Source of the DNA: Tumebacillus lacus
Lineage (GTDB): Bacteria; Bacillota; Bacilli; Tumebacillales; Tumebacillaceae
DNA: 64,000 nt
Assembly: GCF_026410385.1 (NCBI RefSeq)
Contig: NZ_JAPMLT010000001.1
Location: 682,001 to 746,000 of the forward strand
Direction: 5' to 3'
The notes under the pieces are model-generated. The model made no database searches and was not told where the DNA came from. It was given only the letters and a program-made list of their open reading frames with translations. Positions 25,659-34,409 of the stretch are shown one piece after another (positions within the stretch are counted from its first letter, which is position 1; each line of letters begins with the position of its first letter). The translations under genes were made by a program, and so were the position numbers.

Positions 25659-25872
25659 AACACAGCTCCTTTGGAAAAACGGTCATGCGTATACAGATTT
25701 AGGATAGCATATTTGGGGAGAAAAAGCATCCGTCTTTGCCTACCGACTGTTCCAGACAATCGCGATACCACTTCCACCTGATTTTACCGCTTTAACGAGT
25801 AGAAGTATCACTGTATACTAGCAGTACAACCCCACCCCAAGGGAGATACCCTTCGCTCTTTTCCTGTTATAG

Positions 25873-25898
25873 AGAGGCCCACGCCCCCGTGGGCCTCT
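25873..25898. terminator. Terminator-like hairpin after GNAT gene
   Basis: AGAGGCCCACG / CGTGGGCCTCT stem with a 4-base loop, 20 bases beyond the stop of the minus-strand GNAT gene; no strong T run. Confidence 0.65.
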
Positions 25899-25917
25899 TC
25901 CTATTTCGTCTGCCCTC

Positions 25918-26388
25918 TTACCCGAGCTTTTTCCCCAATCGCCAACAGAGCTGCCCGTGATTGTTGGGCTCTTCGCACAGACGGACGAGGTTTTGCTTTT
26001 CATAGAAACGAATCGCACGCGGGTTCGACTGCGCCACACGCAGGTGATACTCATCCAAGCCCATGTTGGAAAATAAGTCTTCCGCATACCGGATCAGTTG
26101 CTCGCTGTATCCTTTCCCGCGACAGGAAGGGATCACATACACGAAAGATACATACCCGATCTGCTTCCCTTCATAGGGCATCACCCGCAAGACCAGCTCG
26201 CCGACGGTCTGCCCCTCCTGTTCCGCCAACACGAAACCTTCCGGCAGCGCATCTGCTTTCCCCTTGGCAAATGCCAAATAGTCCTCCCGATCCACCTCGA
26301 TCTCTTCCTCACCCGAGGCCGTCTCCGTGAAAAAGGCGATCAACGTATCCAGATCATCCTCTACCCGCACCTGACGAAAACTCAGCAT
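25918..26388 (-). CDS. GNAT-family N-acetyltransferase
   Basis: 156 residues, the normal size for a single GNAT domain. VYVIPSCRGKGYSEQLIRYA is the acetyl-CoA loop and SNPRAIRFYEKQNLVRL the beta-6/alpha-4 region. Acceptor unknown. Start ATG 26388, 7 bases after GGGGAG. Monocistronic. Confidence 0.85.
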   Translation of the reverse strand: MLSFRQVRVEDDLDTLIAFFTETASGEEEIEVDREDYLAFAKGKADALPEGFVLAEQEGQTVGELVLRVMPYEGKQIGYVSFVYVIPSCRGKGYSEQLIRYAEDLFSNMGLDEYHLRVAQSNPRAIRFYEKQNLVRLCEEPNNHGQLCWRLGKKLG

Positions 26389-26421
26389 TTGGATCTCCCC
26401 TTCCTTTCCTGTCACTCTATC

Positions 26422-26452
26422 AAAAAAACAGCCCTGACACTAGTCAGGGCTG
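26422..26452 (-). terminator. Terminator overlapping the 3' end of the membrane protein gene
   Basis: CAGCCCTGAC / GTCAGGGCTG stem with ACTA loop and T7 on the minus strand. The right arm is made of the last coding codons before the TAG at 26440-26442. Confidence 0.88.
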
Positions 26453-26772
26453 TTCTCATGATTCTCGTCATTCCGACTCTCATACGACTCATATCGGTCA
26501 TCATCGTCCTCGTCATCATCCCGGTCTTCCCACTCGCGGAGCTTTTCCTGGTACCGCAGCTTTCTCTTGATCTCTTCCTCGGGCGACCACCATTCGCGGT
26601 CGACGCGGGAGAAGACGAAGATGAACGGCAGGATCAGGATCAGGCCGCCGAGGGCGATGATCGGGATCGAGAGCAGCGACCACAGCAAGGAGACGCCGCT
26701 GAAGTAGAGGATGAAGAACACCAGCGGGCAGAATACCAGACAGGTGCGCCACCAAAAACGGTAGTAAGACAT
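26440..26772 (-). CDS. Hypothetical two-helix membrane protein with acidic tail
   Basis: 110 residues: two membrane helices (about 8-25 and 30-55), then a charged tail with an EEEIKRKLRYQEKLREWE helix and a run of Asp and Glu. Not recognised. It starts 3 bases downstream of the pepA2 stop on the same strand, so it is the second gene of that operon. The last codons form part of the terminator stem. Confidence 0.7.
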   Translation of the reverse strand: MSYYRFWWRTCLVFCPLVFFILYFSGVSLLWSLLSIPIIALGGLILILPFIFVFSRVDREWWSPEEEIKRKLRYQEKLREWEDRDDDEDDDDRYESYESRNDENHENSPD

Positions 26773-26775
26773 GAT

Positions 26776-28188
26776 CTAGCCGATGATGAAGTCTGCGAGC
26801 AGACGCGCACCGAAGCCGGTTGCGCCTTCGTTGGAGTAGGTGTGGACGCGGTTTACGTCCATCGGGCCGGCCATGTCGATGTGCGCCCACTTCTGTTCCG
26901 CACCGACGAAGCGGCGCAGGAACAAAGCTGCGGTGATCGCGCCTGCAAACGGGCCTTCCGCGATGTTGCGCACGTCCGCATACGCGGAGTACAGCAACTC
27001 TTCATACTCGTCTGCCAACGGCAGCTCCCACACTTTCTCACCGGTCGAGTACGCCGATTTTTTGATGCCGGAGACGACGCTCTCTTCGCCGAACAGACCC
27101 GCGTACTTCTTGCCGAGGGCTGCGAGGCACGCGCCGGTCAGAGTCGCGATGTCGACAACGCGCTTCGCACCCAGCTCTTGGGAGTACAGCAGCGCATCAG
27201 CCAGCACGAGGCGGCCTTCCGCGTCGGTGTTGCCGACTTGGACGGTCATGCCGTTTGCATACTCGATGATCTCGCCCGGCAGCATGGAGTTTGCGTCAAG
27301 CAGGTTTTCGCAGGTCGGGATCAGTGCGACGATGTTCGCTTTCACGCCGAGGCGGGTCAGGATGTACATCGCGCCGACAACCGCTGCCGAGCCGCCCATG
27401 TCCATCCGCATGTCGGACAGGTCACGCGCGATCTTCAGCGACACGCCGCCCGAATCGTAGGTCAGACCCTTGCCGACCAGCGCGGTCAGCTCTTGCGAAG
27501 CGTCAGTCTGGTAGGAGATCTTGATCATCGCGCCCGGGTTTTTGCTGCCTTTGCCCACCGCGATGATCCCGTTGAACTTCTTCGCCGCGAGGTCGTCGCC
27601 TTTGAAGACTTCCACCTGCGCGTCGGTGCCTTTGAACAGCTCTTGCACGTAGTCCACGAGGTCGTACGGGCGCATTTTGTTCGTCGGCTCGTTCTTCAGG
27701 TCGCGGGCGATGCAGGTGCCCTCGGAGTAGACGGTCGCTTTTTTCACGACTTCATCCAGGCCGGTCAGCTCACCGTCCACCGTTGCGATGGTGACCGTCT
27801 CCACCGTTTCTGCTTCAAATTTCTTTTTGTATTTGACGAACTGGTAGTCGCCGAGCAGGAAGCCCTCGACCGTTGCGTGAACCAGCTCTTCTTTGGTGAA
27901 GTTGGTGCCTTCGGGAAGCAGCACGGTGACTTCCTTTTGCTCTTCTTTGCGAGCGGCGCGCGCGCCAAAGCCCACGGCGTTGCGCAGTTTGTTCAGTTCG
28001 AACTTCGCGGCCGCGCCCATGCCGATCACCGCATAGCGGGTGCCTTCGCGATCAAAGAACACAGCATGGTCTTTCACCTTGCCGTGGTATTCGTTCAGTT
28101 GGAGACCGAGTTGATCAAAGGATTGTCCGATGAATACCGGAACGATCGTCAATTGACCCGCTTGGCGTTTGCCCGTCTGTACTTTCAT
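26776..28188 (-). CDS. Leucyl aminopeptidase family protein (M17), copy 2
   Basis: 470 residues. Metal and catalytic motifs are intact: GKGLTYDSGGVS, MRMDMGGSAA and NTDAEGRLVLADAL. It is shorter and more divergent than copy 1 (12997-14496), above all in the N-terminal ~150 residues, so specificity may differ. ATG 28188 follows GGAGG. A good promoter stands upstream (28255-28283) and the gene is followed by a small membrane protein. Confidence 0.92.
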   Translation of the reverse strand: MKVQTGKRQAGQLTIVPVFIGQSFDQLGLQLNEYHGKVKDHAVFFDREGTRYAVIGMGAAAKFELNKLRNAVGFGARAARKEEQKEVTVLLPEGTNFTKEELVHATVEGFLLGDYQFVKYKKKFEAETVETVTIATVDGELTGLDEVVKKATVYSEGTCIARDLKNEPTNKMRPYDLVDYVQELFKGTDAQVEVFKGDDLAAKKFNGIIAVGKGSKNPGAMIKISYQTDASQELTALVGKGLTYDSGGVSLKIARDLSDMRMDMGGSAAVVGAMYILTRLGVKANIVALIPTCENLLDANSMLPGEIIEYANGMTVQVGNTDAEGRLVLADALLYSQELGAKRVVDIATLTGACLAALGKKYAGLFGEESVVSGIKKSAYSTGEKVWELPLADEYEELLYSAYADVRNIAEGPFAGAITAALFLRRFVGAEQKWAHIDMAGPMDVNRVHTYSNEGATGFGARLLADFIIG

Positions 28189-28254
28189 TTTCTTGTGTTC
28201 CTCCTTATGTAGCGAAACAGACGTTTCGGGTGTAAAAATAATGACTCTTTGTTC

Positions 28255-28283
28255 ATTATAGCGTTTCCAACTAGGAATACAAA
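28255..28283 (-). promoter_or_regulatory. Promoter for second M17 aminopeptidase
   Basis: Minus-strand TTTGTA (28283-28278), 17-base spacer, perfect TATAAT (28260-28255). A small leader hairpin CGAAAC/GTTTCG lies at about 28212-28228. Confidence 0.6.
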
Positions 28284-28293
28284 GAAGTTTTTC

Positions 28294-29826
28294 CTACTCC
28301 GCTAAAGTCCAACCCCCGGCGCGCCCTGTCGCTTTCTTCCATCCTCGGTACAAATCAAGCCGTTGCTCCTCCGCCATCTGCGGTTGGAACGCCGTTTTGG
28401 CGCCGATGTTCGCCGTCAGATCGTCGAGCGACGGCCAGTAGCCGACCGCAAGTCCCGCCAGATAGGCCGCCCCTCTCGCCGTCGATTCGTGGCTCTCCGG
28501 ACGCAACACCGCACAGCCGAGCAGATCGGCTTGGAATTGCATGAGAAATTCGTTCTGCACCGCTCCGCCGTCGACGAGCAGCTGCACGATCTGCAGCCGC
28601 GAATCGGCCTGCATCGCCCACAGCACGTCGCACGTCTGGTAGGCGATCGCCTCCAGCATCGCCCGCGCGATGTGCGCCCGGTTGACCCCTCGCGTCAAAC
28701 CGAGGATCGTGCCTCGCGCATACGGGTCCCAGTACGGTGCTCCAAGGCCTGTGAACGCCGGCACGATGTACACGCCGTTCGTATCCGGCACGGTGCGCGC
28801 CAGTTCTTCCGACTCCGCCGCATCGCGCAAGATGCCCAGTTCATCGCGCAGCCACTGAATGCCCGCGCCTGCGACAAAGACGCTGCCTTCCAACGCATAG
28901 GTGACCTGATCGCCGATCTTCCACGCCACCGTGGTCAGCAGTCCGCTCTCCGACGAGATCGGTTGCCCGCCGGTGTTCATCAACAGAAAACAGCCGGTGC
29001 CGTATGTATTTTTCGCCATGCCTTTCGCAAAGCAGCCCTGCCCGAACAACGCCGCCTGCTGGTCGCCCGCGATCCCGGCGATCGGCACAGCCGCGCCAAA
29101 GACCGTCTCGTCGGTCTGCCCGTAGACCTCGCTCGATCCGCGCACCTCCGGCAACATCGCGCGGGGGATGCGAAACAGGGCGAGCAACTCGTCGTCCCAG
29201 TCCAGCGTGCGCAGGTTGAACAGCATCGTCCGCGACGCATTGGATACGTCCGTCAGATGTAAGCGCTTGCCCGTGAGATTCCACAAGACCCACGTGTCGA
29301 CCGTGCCGAACAGCAGCTCGCCCCGCTCCGCCCGTTCGCGCAGCTCCGGGGCCCGGTCGAGCATCCACTCCGCCTTGGTCGCGGAAAAATACGCGTCGAT
29401 GACAAGGCCGGTCTTTTCCCGGATCATCTGCGCATGGCCCGCCTCGGTCAACTCTTCACAGCGCTCGGCCGTCCGGCGGCACTGCCAGACGATCGCAGGT
29501 CCCACCGGTTCGCCCGTGACCCGGTCCCAGATCACCGTCGTTTCGCGCTGGTTGGTGATGCCGACAGCCGCCACCTGATCGGGAGCCACATTTCCGTTTG
29601 CCAGCGCATCGAGCATCGCCTGCCGCTGCGTCTCCCAGATCTCCTTGGCGTCGTGTTCGACGTGGCCCGGAGTCGGATAGTGCTGCGTGAAACTGTGCTG
29701 GCCCACGGCGACGACGTTCGCCGCCTCGTCATAAAGGATCGCCCGCGAGCTGGTCGTGCCTTGATCGAGTGCCAGGATATATCTCGGTGCCGCTTGTTGT
29801 TCGATTGGTTCTGTTGGCTTCATCAT
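28294..29826 (-). CDS. glpK: Glycerol kinase
   Basis: 510 residues, full length. FGGY kinase features include the N-terminal [15 protein letters not shown], the catalytic region around [12 protein letters not shown] and the C-terminal [18 protein letters not shown]. It phosphorylates glycerol to glycerol 3-phosphate. ATG 29826 follows GGGAGGGG. Neither glpF nor glpD is adjacent. A terminator hairpin lies 18-53 bases upstream of the start, between this gene and the chemoreceptor gene, which allows for leader antitermination as in Bacillus glpFK (inference). Confidence 0.96.
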   Translation of the reverse strand: MMKPTEPIEQQAAPRYILALDQGTTSSRAILYDEAANVVAVGQHSFTQHYPTPGHVEHDAKEIWETQRQAMLDALANGNVAPDQVAAVGITNQRETTVIWDRVTGEPVGPAIVWQCRRTAERCEELTEAGHAQMIREKTGLVIDAYFSATKAEWMLDRAPELRERAERGELLFGTVDTWVLWNLTGKRLHLTDVSNASRTMLFNLRTLDWDDELLALFRIPRAMLPEVRGSSEVYGQTDETVFGAAVPIAGIAGDQQAALFGQGCFAKGMAKNTYGTGCFLLMNTGGQPISSESGLLTTVAWKIGDQVTYALEGSVFVAGAGIQWLRDELGILRDAAESEELARTVPDTNGVYIVPAFTGLGAPYWDPYARGTILGLTRGVNRAHIARAMLEAIAYQTCDVLWAMQADSRLQIVQLLVDGGAVQNEFLMQFQADLLGCAVLRPESHESTARGAAYLAGLAVGYWPSLDDLTANIGAKTAFQPQMAEEQRLDLYRGWKKATGRAGGWTLAE

Positions 29827-29843
29827 GTTCCCCTCCCGAATGG

Positions 29844-29879
29844 AAAAACAGTCGCAGCTTCAGATACCGGGCTGCGACT
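29844..29879 (-). terminator. Terminator between chemoreceptor gene and glpK
   Basis: AGTCGCAG / CTGCGACT stem and T5 run on the minus strand, immediately before the glpK ribosome binding site. Confidence 0.8.
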
Positions 29880-29918
29880 CGTTTGTTTCGGATGAGTGTC
29901 CGATTTTATAGAACTGTA

Positions 29919-30374
29919 TTATTCGCCGAGTTCGTTGATGAGCGAATGGATCGATTCTTTTGCGTCCTGCATCGCCGAGACGCTCTTTTGGACGGAGTTG
30001 GTCTCTTCTTCCACCGAGCGGAACAGATCCTCGGTGATGCCTTGCACGGCGGTCAGCACGTTTTTGATCGAGGTGGTCGCATCGGCCGACTGCTCGGACA
30101 GTTTGCGAACTTCGGTGGCGACGACGGAGAAGCCGCGGCCGTGTTCGCCGGCGCGGGCTGCTTCGATGCCTGCGTTGAGCGCGAGCATTTTGGTCATCGA
30201 GGCGATGCGGTTGATCGAGACGGTGATCGCGTCGATTTCTTTGATCTTCTCATTGAGGTATTCGGTCAGCTCTTTGGTGCGCTGGGAAGAGCGCTCCGTA
30301 CGCAAAATTTCCGCTTCAGCGTTTTCGATTGCGCCGATCCCTTGGCGCAGTTCGTTCGCGAGTGCGTTCGACAT
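29919..30374 (-). CDS. Minimal soluble chemoreceptor signalling domain
   Basis: 151 residues with no membrane segment, HAMP or recognisable sensor. The centre carries the highly conserved chemoreceptor hairpin tip region (ALNAGIEAARAGEHGRGF then VVATEVRKLSEQSA), flanked by coiled coil. This is the size of one cytoplasmic signalling hairpin, well below ordinary soluble receptors such as YfmS. It could bind CheA/CheW or act as a receptor-array modulator. ATG 30374 behind GAGGGG; an upstream in-frame stretch to 30638 has no similarity. Confidence 0.82.
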   Translation of the reverse strand: MSNALANELRQGIGAIENAEAEILRTERSSQRTKELTEYLNEKIKEIDAITVSINRIASMTKMLALNAGIEAARAGEHGRGFSVVATEVRKLSEQSADATTSIKNVLTAVQGITEDLFRSVEEETNSVQKSVSAMQDAKESIHSLINELGE

Positions 30375-30545
30375 GTGTGGTCCCCTCAATTCTCGGAAAA
30401 TGAGATATTTTGTCGTTGCTGTAACGTGTGCGATATGATAATAGACAAAGTATAACATGGAAAGACTAGTACTGTCTCTCGCCTGTTTTCCCCGATTCCA
30501 AATCTTACGACTTTGTGAAACGATTCTCTTTCCTTGTGAAATCTG

Positions 30546-30575
30546 TTGCATAGCCGGAAAGTATAGTGGTATCAT
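30546..30575 (+). promoter_or_regulatory. Promoter candidate for 54-residue membrane protein
   Basis: TTGCAT, 18-base spacer, TATCAT, 35 bases before the ATG at 30611. Confidence 0.45.
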
Positions 30576-30610
30576 GGCAAATAGAAATCTAGCGTGAGGG
30601 GGGAGTCCCG

Positions 30611-30775
30611 ATGTATCGTTTCTATATGGGTATTGCAATCATGTGTCTGTTGTTCGCAGTGTTCGGCCTGTTGCTTTCTGTCAACTCGGCCGCTTTCGCG
30701 ACCGTCCTGCTTGGCTTTGCAGGCGCTTTCGTAGCGATCGCCTTCATCACCTCCGGACCGGAGTCCCGCTGGTAG
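30611..30775 (+). CDS. Small two-helix membrane protein
   Basis: 54 residues, start ATG 30611 behind a GGGGGGAG site. Two hydrophobic helices (about 5-23 and 27-46) and a short tail ending PESRW. Not recognised. It has its own promoter candidate and a strong terminator 40 bases after the stop, which supports it as a real gene despite its size. Confidence 0.65.
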   Translation: MYRFYMGIAIMCLLFAVFGLLLSVNSAAFATVLLGFAGAFVAIAFITSGPESRW

Positions 30776-30813
30776 GCGCGCTGTCGCTCGATTTCCACAC
30801 ATACTTCAAAAGA

Positions 30814-30847
30814 CCCCTGCGTCCCACTTCGGCGCAGGGGTTTTTTT
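30814..30847 (+). terminator. Terminator after small membrane protein gene
   Basis: CCCCTGCG / CGCAGGGG arms, 11-base loop, T7 run. Confidence 0.9.
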
Positions 30848-31493
30848 AGCGTGATGCAAACAGCTCCGGCAACACCGTCTCTGCCGCTTTGTTGCAGACG
30901 ATGACCGGCACTCCCTTCTCTTCGCAGATCTTCGGCAGTCCGCCGACCGGCTGCATGTCCAACTTGGTCCCGACGACGAGCAGCAGGTCGGCCTCCCCCA
31001 CCCAGTCGACCGCCGTGGCGAAGTGCCGCACCTCTTCCCCTTCAAGGACGATGTTCGGTTTGAGCAACTCGCCGCAGGACGGGCAGTGCGGCAACGGATT
31101 GGTCTCCGCCACATGCGCCGGATAGAGAGCCGCGCATCCGAGGCAGATCAACTCGCGCAGGTTGCCGTGGATCTCCAGAACGCGTTCGCTGCCCGCCTTT
31201 TGGTGCAGCCCGTCAAAGTTTTGCGTGATCACACAGGCCCCGCTCCTTGCCAACGCACGGTGCGCCTCATTTGGCACCGCTTCTCTCCAATCGAGCAACA
31301 TCTCGCGGTAACACTCGTAAAACCGCTCCGGATCGCGCTCGAACATCTCCTTGGCAAACACCTCTTTGAGCGGCACGCCCCGCCACTCGCGCTTGATCGT
31401 CGGCAGGCCGCTCGCCACCGAGATGCCCGCCCCCGTGATCGCCACCGGCCGCCGGGCCGCCCTCGCCCATTCCCGCCATTGTGCCTCCATCAC
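30846..31493 (-). CDS. Sir2-family NAD-dependent protein deacylase
   Basis: 215 residues. GAGIS (NAD binding), QNFDGLH with the catalytic His, the zinc knuckle pair CLGC ... CPSC, and GTKLDMQPVGGLP are present. The usual PDFRG after GAGIS is replaced by PTIKREWRG, and the protein is short for the family, so acyl specificity could differ. It would remove acetyl or longer acyl groups from lysines in the cytoplasm. ATG doublet at 31493. Divergent from the YIEGIA gene. Confidence 0.88.
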   Translation of the reverse strand: MMEAQWREWARAARRPVAITGAGISVASGLPTIKREWRGVPLKEVFAKEMFERDPERFYECYREMLLDWREAVPNEAHRALARSGACVITQNFDGLHQKAGSERVLEIHGNLRELICLGCAALYPAHVAETNPLPHCPSCGELLKPNIVLEGEEVRHFATAVDWVGEADLLLVVGTKLDMQPVGGLPKICEEKGVPVIVCNKAAETVLPELFASR

Positions 31494-31535
31494 TTGATCG
31501 TCCCTCCTCTGCTCCTTGCAGGATGTCTCTTTTCA

Positions 31536-31564
31536 GTATGTCTCTTCCGCCCCCGGAAATAATA
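31536..31564 (+). promoter_or_regulatory. Sigma-F/sigma-G type promoter candidate, YIEGIA gene
   Basis: GTATG, 14-base spacer, GGAAATAATA. The -10 fits the forespore consensus GGnrAnAnTr at every fixed position; the transcript would start some 10 bases before the ribosome binding site. Confidence 0.5.
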
Positions 31565-31583
31565 CGGAAAAGGAGGGATGCCT

Positions 31584-32498
31584 GTGCCGGCCCAACTGCT
31601 CACACCGGAGCACCTCACGATGATCGCAACCGGCTTTGTGCTGGGCACCTACGCCCGCTATTCCACAGTCGAAGAAGACTACCGCCAGTTTCCCAGCTAT
31701 CCGAACGGCTATCTGATCCACCTGGTCACCGGCGGCGTGGCAGCCGCCATCGGCGCCGTCGCGCTGCCGGCGTTGCTCACCAACAACTTTGTCGGCGTCT
31801 CCTTCCTCGCCCTCGCCATCCAACAGTTTCGCGACGTGCGCAAAATGGAGAAGAGCTCGCTGCAAGATCTGGAGCCGACCGAGCAGATCCCGCGCGGCCG
31901 CGCCTATATCGACGGGATCGCCAAAACGTTCGAAGCTCGCAATTATTTTTCGCTGATCACCGCGTTTGTCACCGTCCTCGTCATGTTGATGATCCCAGGT
32001 CACCGTCCCTTGCTGGACATCCCGTTCGGCGCGGTCGCCGGACTGCTGACGCTGTTCCTGTTGCGTCGGCTGTCGAAGGGCAAGACCATCGGGGAGATCG
32101 CCGACGTCGCGCTGGCCACGATCCGCTTTGAAGGGGACATGCTCTGGATCGACGACGTGCCGGTCAGCAACGTCGGCCTCCCCGATGTCCGGGAGCGGAT
32201 GCGGCGCGAAGGCGTCGCCGTGATGATCACCGCCCGTACCGTCGGAGGCCAGATCGTGCTCGCCAATGAAGGCCAGCGTCAAGCGATCGCCCACGAGGCG
32301 GCAAGGACGCTCGGGCTGAAACGCTATCTCTATCAGCGGCGTGACTTTGAAAAGGGGCGGATCTGCTTCGCATTCCTCCCGATCCGCCGTGACAACGGCG
32401 CGCTGCTGGAACTGGTCGCGCAAGTGCCGATTCTCGAATCGGCGAAAAAGAGCGCCCGGATGCGCGATCCTGAGATTTTGCCGAAGGAGGGGCGGTGA
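31584..32498 (+). CDS. YIEGIA family membrane protein
   Basis: About 304 residues. An N-terminal membrane part (three to five helices, residues ~10-160) contains YIDGIAKTFEARNYF, the family signature, and is followed by a soluble C-terminal domain. YIEGIA proteins occur in spore formers; exact role unknown. GTG 31584 is 7 bases after GGAGG; ATG 31578 is in frame but only 1 base from it. The next gene, a small partner, overlaps its stop. The forespore-like promoter upstream fits expression in sporulation. Confidence 0.85.
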   Translation: MPAQLLTPEHLTMIATGFVLGTYARYSTVEEDYRQFPSYPNGYLIHLVTGGVAAAIGAVALPALLTNNFVGVSFLALAIQQFRDVRKMEKSSLQDLEPTEQIPRGRAYIDGIAKTFEARNYFSLITAFVTVLVMLMIPGHRPLLDIPFGAVAGLLTLFLLRRLSKGKTIGEIADVALATIRFEGDMLWIDDVPVSNVGLPDVRERMRREGVAVMITARTVGGQIVLANEGQRQAIAHEAARTLGLKRYLYQRRDFEKGRICFAFLPIRRDNGALLELVAQVPILESAKKSARMRDPEILPKEGR

Positions 32499-32701
32499 AC
32501 GAAACGATGACCCTGCGCCAAACCCGTGACATACTCGCCGTCGTCACCACAGACAAAAAGTGGCTCGCCGGTGGCAAAGCGCAAGCGTTTCTCGCTGAGT
32601 CAGACGAACAATGTCTCGCTTTAACGCAGGAAATTGCAAGTGCGTTGCACGGTGAAGTCTTTTCCCTTTCCAATGGGGTTTTCCTTGTACTCGGCATGTA
32701 A
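32495..32701 (+). CDS. Small partner protein of YIEGIA (capping-complex subunit type)
   Basis: 68 residues, soluble alpha/beta. Start GTG 32495 overlaps the TGA of the YIEGIA gene (GTGA), so translation is coupled. Small proteins in this position are annotated elsewhere as a capping complex subunit for YIEGIA; I rely on position and size for this name. Two-gene operon. Confidence 0.65.
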   Translation: MNETMTLRQTRDILAVVTTDKKWLAGGKAQAFLAESDEQCLALTQEIASALHGEVFSLSNGVFLVLGM

Positions 32702-32754
32702 GCCCTTTCAAAACGAACAACGGTAAACACGAACATTTTTTCACCGAAATACAC

Positions 32755-32784
32755 TTGACGTTCGGAAAATGCCCGTGATAGAAT
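32755..32784 (+). promoter_or_regulatory. Promoter of the serine operon leader
   Basis: TTGACG, 18-base spacer, TAGAAT; transcription would start near 32791, just before the T-box leader. Confidence 0.7.
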
Positions 32785-32825
32785 ACAGACAATTCAAGAA
32801 CACACAATTTCATCACAAGTGAAAC

Positions 32826-33187
32826 GCGATGAGGGAAATCGTCCTTGTCCTTGACGCTTCAGAGAGCCGGTGGTCGCTGTGAACCGGTGCGTCAGACAGA
32901 GACTCAGCATTCCGGAGCGTCTTTCCGAACGGCACCTTGACCCCTGCGGCGGGGATGTCCAGTAGGCAATCACGGCTCGGCCCCGTTATCGGCCTTGCAG
33001 ATCGTCGCAGTGTTTCAGGCGGCAGACCTGCTGAGGCGTCCGTTTGCGAGAACGGATGCGAACAAGGGTGGTACCACGAAGGATCTCGAACTCCTCTCGT
33101 CCCTTTCCGTACAAGAACTGCGGCTGTGCTGTCTGCACCTGTCGCGTTCACAGGATTTTTGTGCGGAGAGGGATGAGAGGATTTTTT
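32826..33187 (+). promoter_or_regulatory. T-box leader, serine-type, controlling aminotransferase-serA
   Basis: The stem I region has AGAGAGCCGGTGGTCGCTGT and its partner GAACCGG, the usual T-box distal element. The specifier-loop side reads GACTCAGCATTCC, where both TCA and AGC are serine codons. The T-box proper AAGGGTGGTACCACG is at 33064-33078. A terminator can form from CCTCTCGTCCCT (33093-33104) and AGGGATGAGAGG (33169-33180) followed by T6; the T-box pairs to make the competing antiterminator when uncharged tRNA-Ser binds. Low charged tRNA-Ser should therefore switch the operon on. Confidence 0.9.
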
Positions 33188-33242
33188 CATTCCCTGTAGT
33201 CACAAAATTCCGAAAACAACCACATTCAGGAGAGTGATCACG

Positions 33243-34409
33243 ATGTTCCAAGGACAGACGATTTTGCGTATCCCCGGCCCGACCCCGATCCCGCCGACCG
33301 TTGAGCAAGCCCTGAGCCGACCGATGATCGGCCACCGCAGCGGCGAGTTTTCCAAGTTGTTTGCCGAGACGGCCGAACGATTGAAACTGGTGTTTCAAAC
33401 CGAGCAGGACGTGGCGATCCTCGCCGGCACCGGCACCGCCGGGCTGGAAGCGGCCGTCGCCAACACCGTCTCGCCGGGTGACACCGTCCTCGTCTGCACG
33501 GCCGGCAACTTCGGCGAACGGTTTATCAAAATTGTGAAGTCCTACGGCGGCCGCGTGCTCGTTCTCGAAGCGCCGTGGGGCGAGAGAATCGCACCGGACG
33601 CGGTTCGCCGTGAGCTGGAGCAACATCCGGAGATCAAGGTCGTCTTTGCCACCCACTGCGAGACGTCGACCGGCGTGCTCCACGACATCGAGGGCATCTC
33701 CAAAGCGGTGCGCGAGACGGAGGCACTGCTCGTCGTCGACGCGGTCTCCTCCCTCGGCGCGACCGACCTGCCGATGGACCGCTGGGGCGTCGACATCGTC
33801 GTCACCGGCTCGCAAAAAGCGTTCATGCTGCCGCCGGGTCTCTGCTTCCTCGCCTTGAGCGAACGGGCGTGGCAAGTCGTCGAGCAAAACGACTCGCCGC
33901 GCTTCTACTTCGACCTCCGCTCCTATCGCAAGAAACTGGCGGAACGCACCACGCCGTACACCCCGGCCGTGTCGCTGATCTTCGGTCTCGCCGAGGTGCT
34001 GAACCTGATCGAGCAAGAAGGTCTGCAACAGGTCTTTACCCGCCATCTGCTGATGCGCGATATGGTCCGCGCAGCGGGCCGCGCACTGGGACTGCCGCTG
34101 TTCTGCTCCGACGAAGCGGGCGCGCCGACGGTGACCTCGTTCTCCGGCAACGGATTTGACGTCGAGGCTTTGCGCAAAGTACTGCGCACCGAGTTTGGCA
34201 TCGTTATCGCAGGCGGCCAACAGCATTTGAAAGGCCAGATCTTCCGCATCGGCCACATGGGCTACTGCACCCCGCTCGACATGCTGCAAGTGCTCGCCGC
34301 GCTGGAACTCGCCCTGCTGCGCGTCGGTGCCGCTGTCGAGCTCGGAGCGGGTGTCCGCGCAGCCGGGCAAGTATATCTCAACGCCAAGGAGGCCCTCAAA
34401 CATGCCTAA
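33243..34409 (+). CDS. Class V PLP aminotransferase (serine/alanine-glyoxylate type)
   Basis: 388 residues. Fold-type I aminotransferase of the class V group: IPGPTPIPP at the start, the phosphate loop AGTGTAGLEA, and the PLP lysine Lys192 in GSQKAFMLPPG. Relatives are annotated as alanine-glyoxylate or serine-pyruvate aminotransferases. Because it precedes serA under a serine T-box, it probably does the transamination step of serine synthesis in place of SerC (inference). ATG 33243 behind AGGAG; it ends 8 bases into serA. Confidence 0.9.
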   Translation: MFQGQTILRIPGPTPIPPTVEQALSRPMIGHRSGEFSKLFAETAERLKLVFQTEQDVAILAGTGTAGLEAAVANTVSPGDTVLVCTAGNFGERFIKIVKSYGGRVLVLEAPWGERIAPDAVRRELEQHPEIKVVFATHCETSTGVLHDIEGISKAVRETEALLVVDAVSSLGATDLPMDRWGVDIVVTGSQKAFMLPPGLCFLALSERAWQVVEQNDSPRFYFDLRSYRKKLAERTTPYTPAVSLIFGLAEVLNLIEQEGLQQVFTRHLLMRDMVRAAGRALGLPLFCSDEAGAPTVTSFSGNGFDVEALRKVLRTEFGIVIAGGQQHLKGQIFRIGHMGYCTPLDMLQVLAALELALLRVGAAVELGAGVRAAGQVYLNAKEALKHA

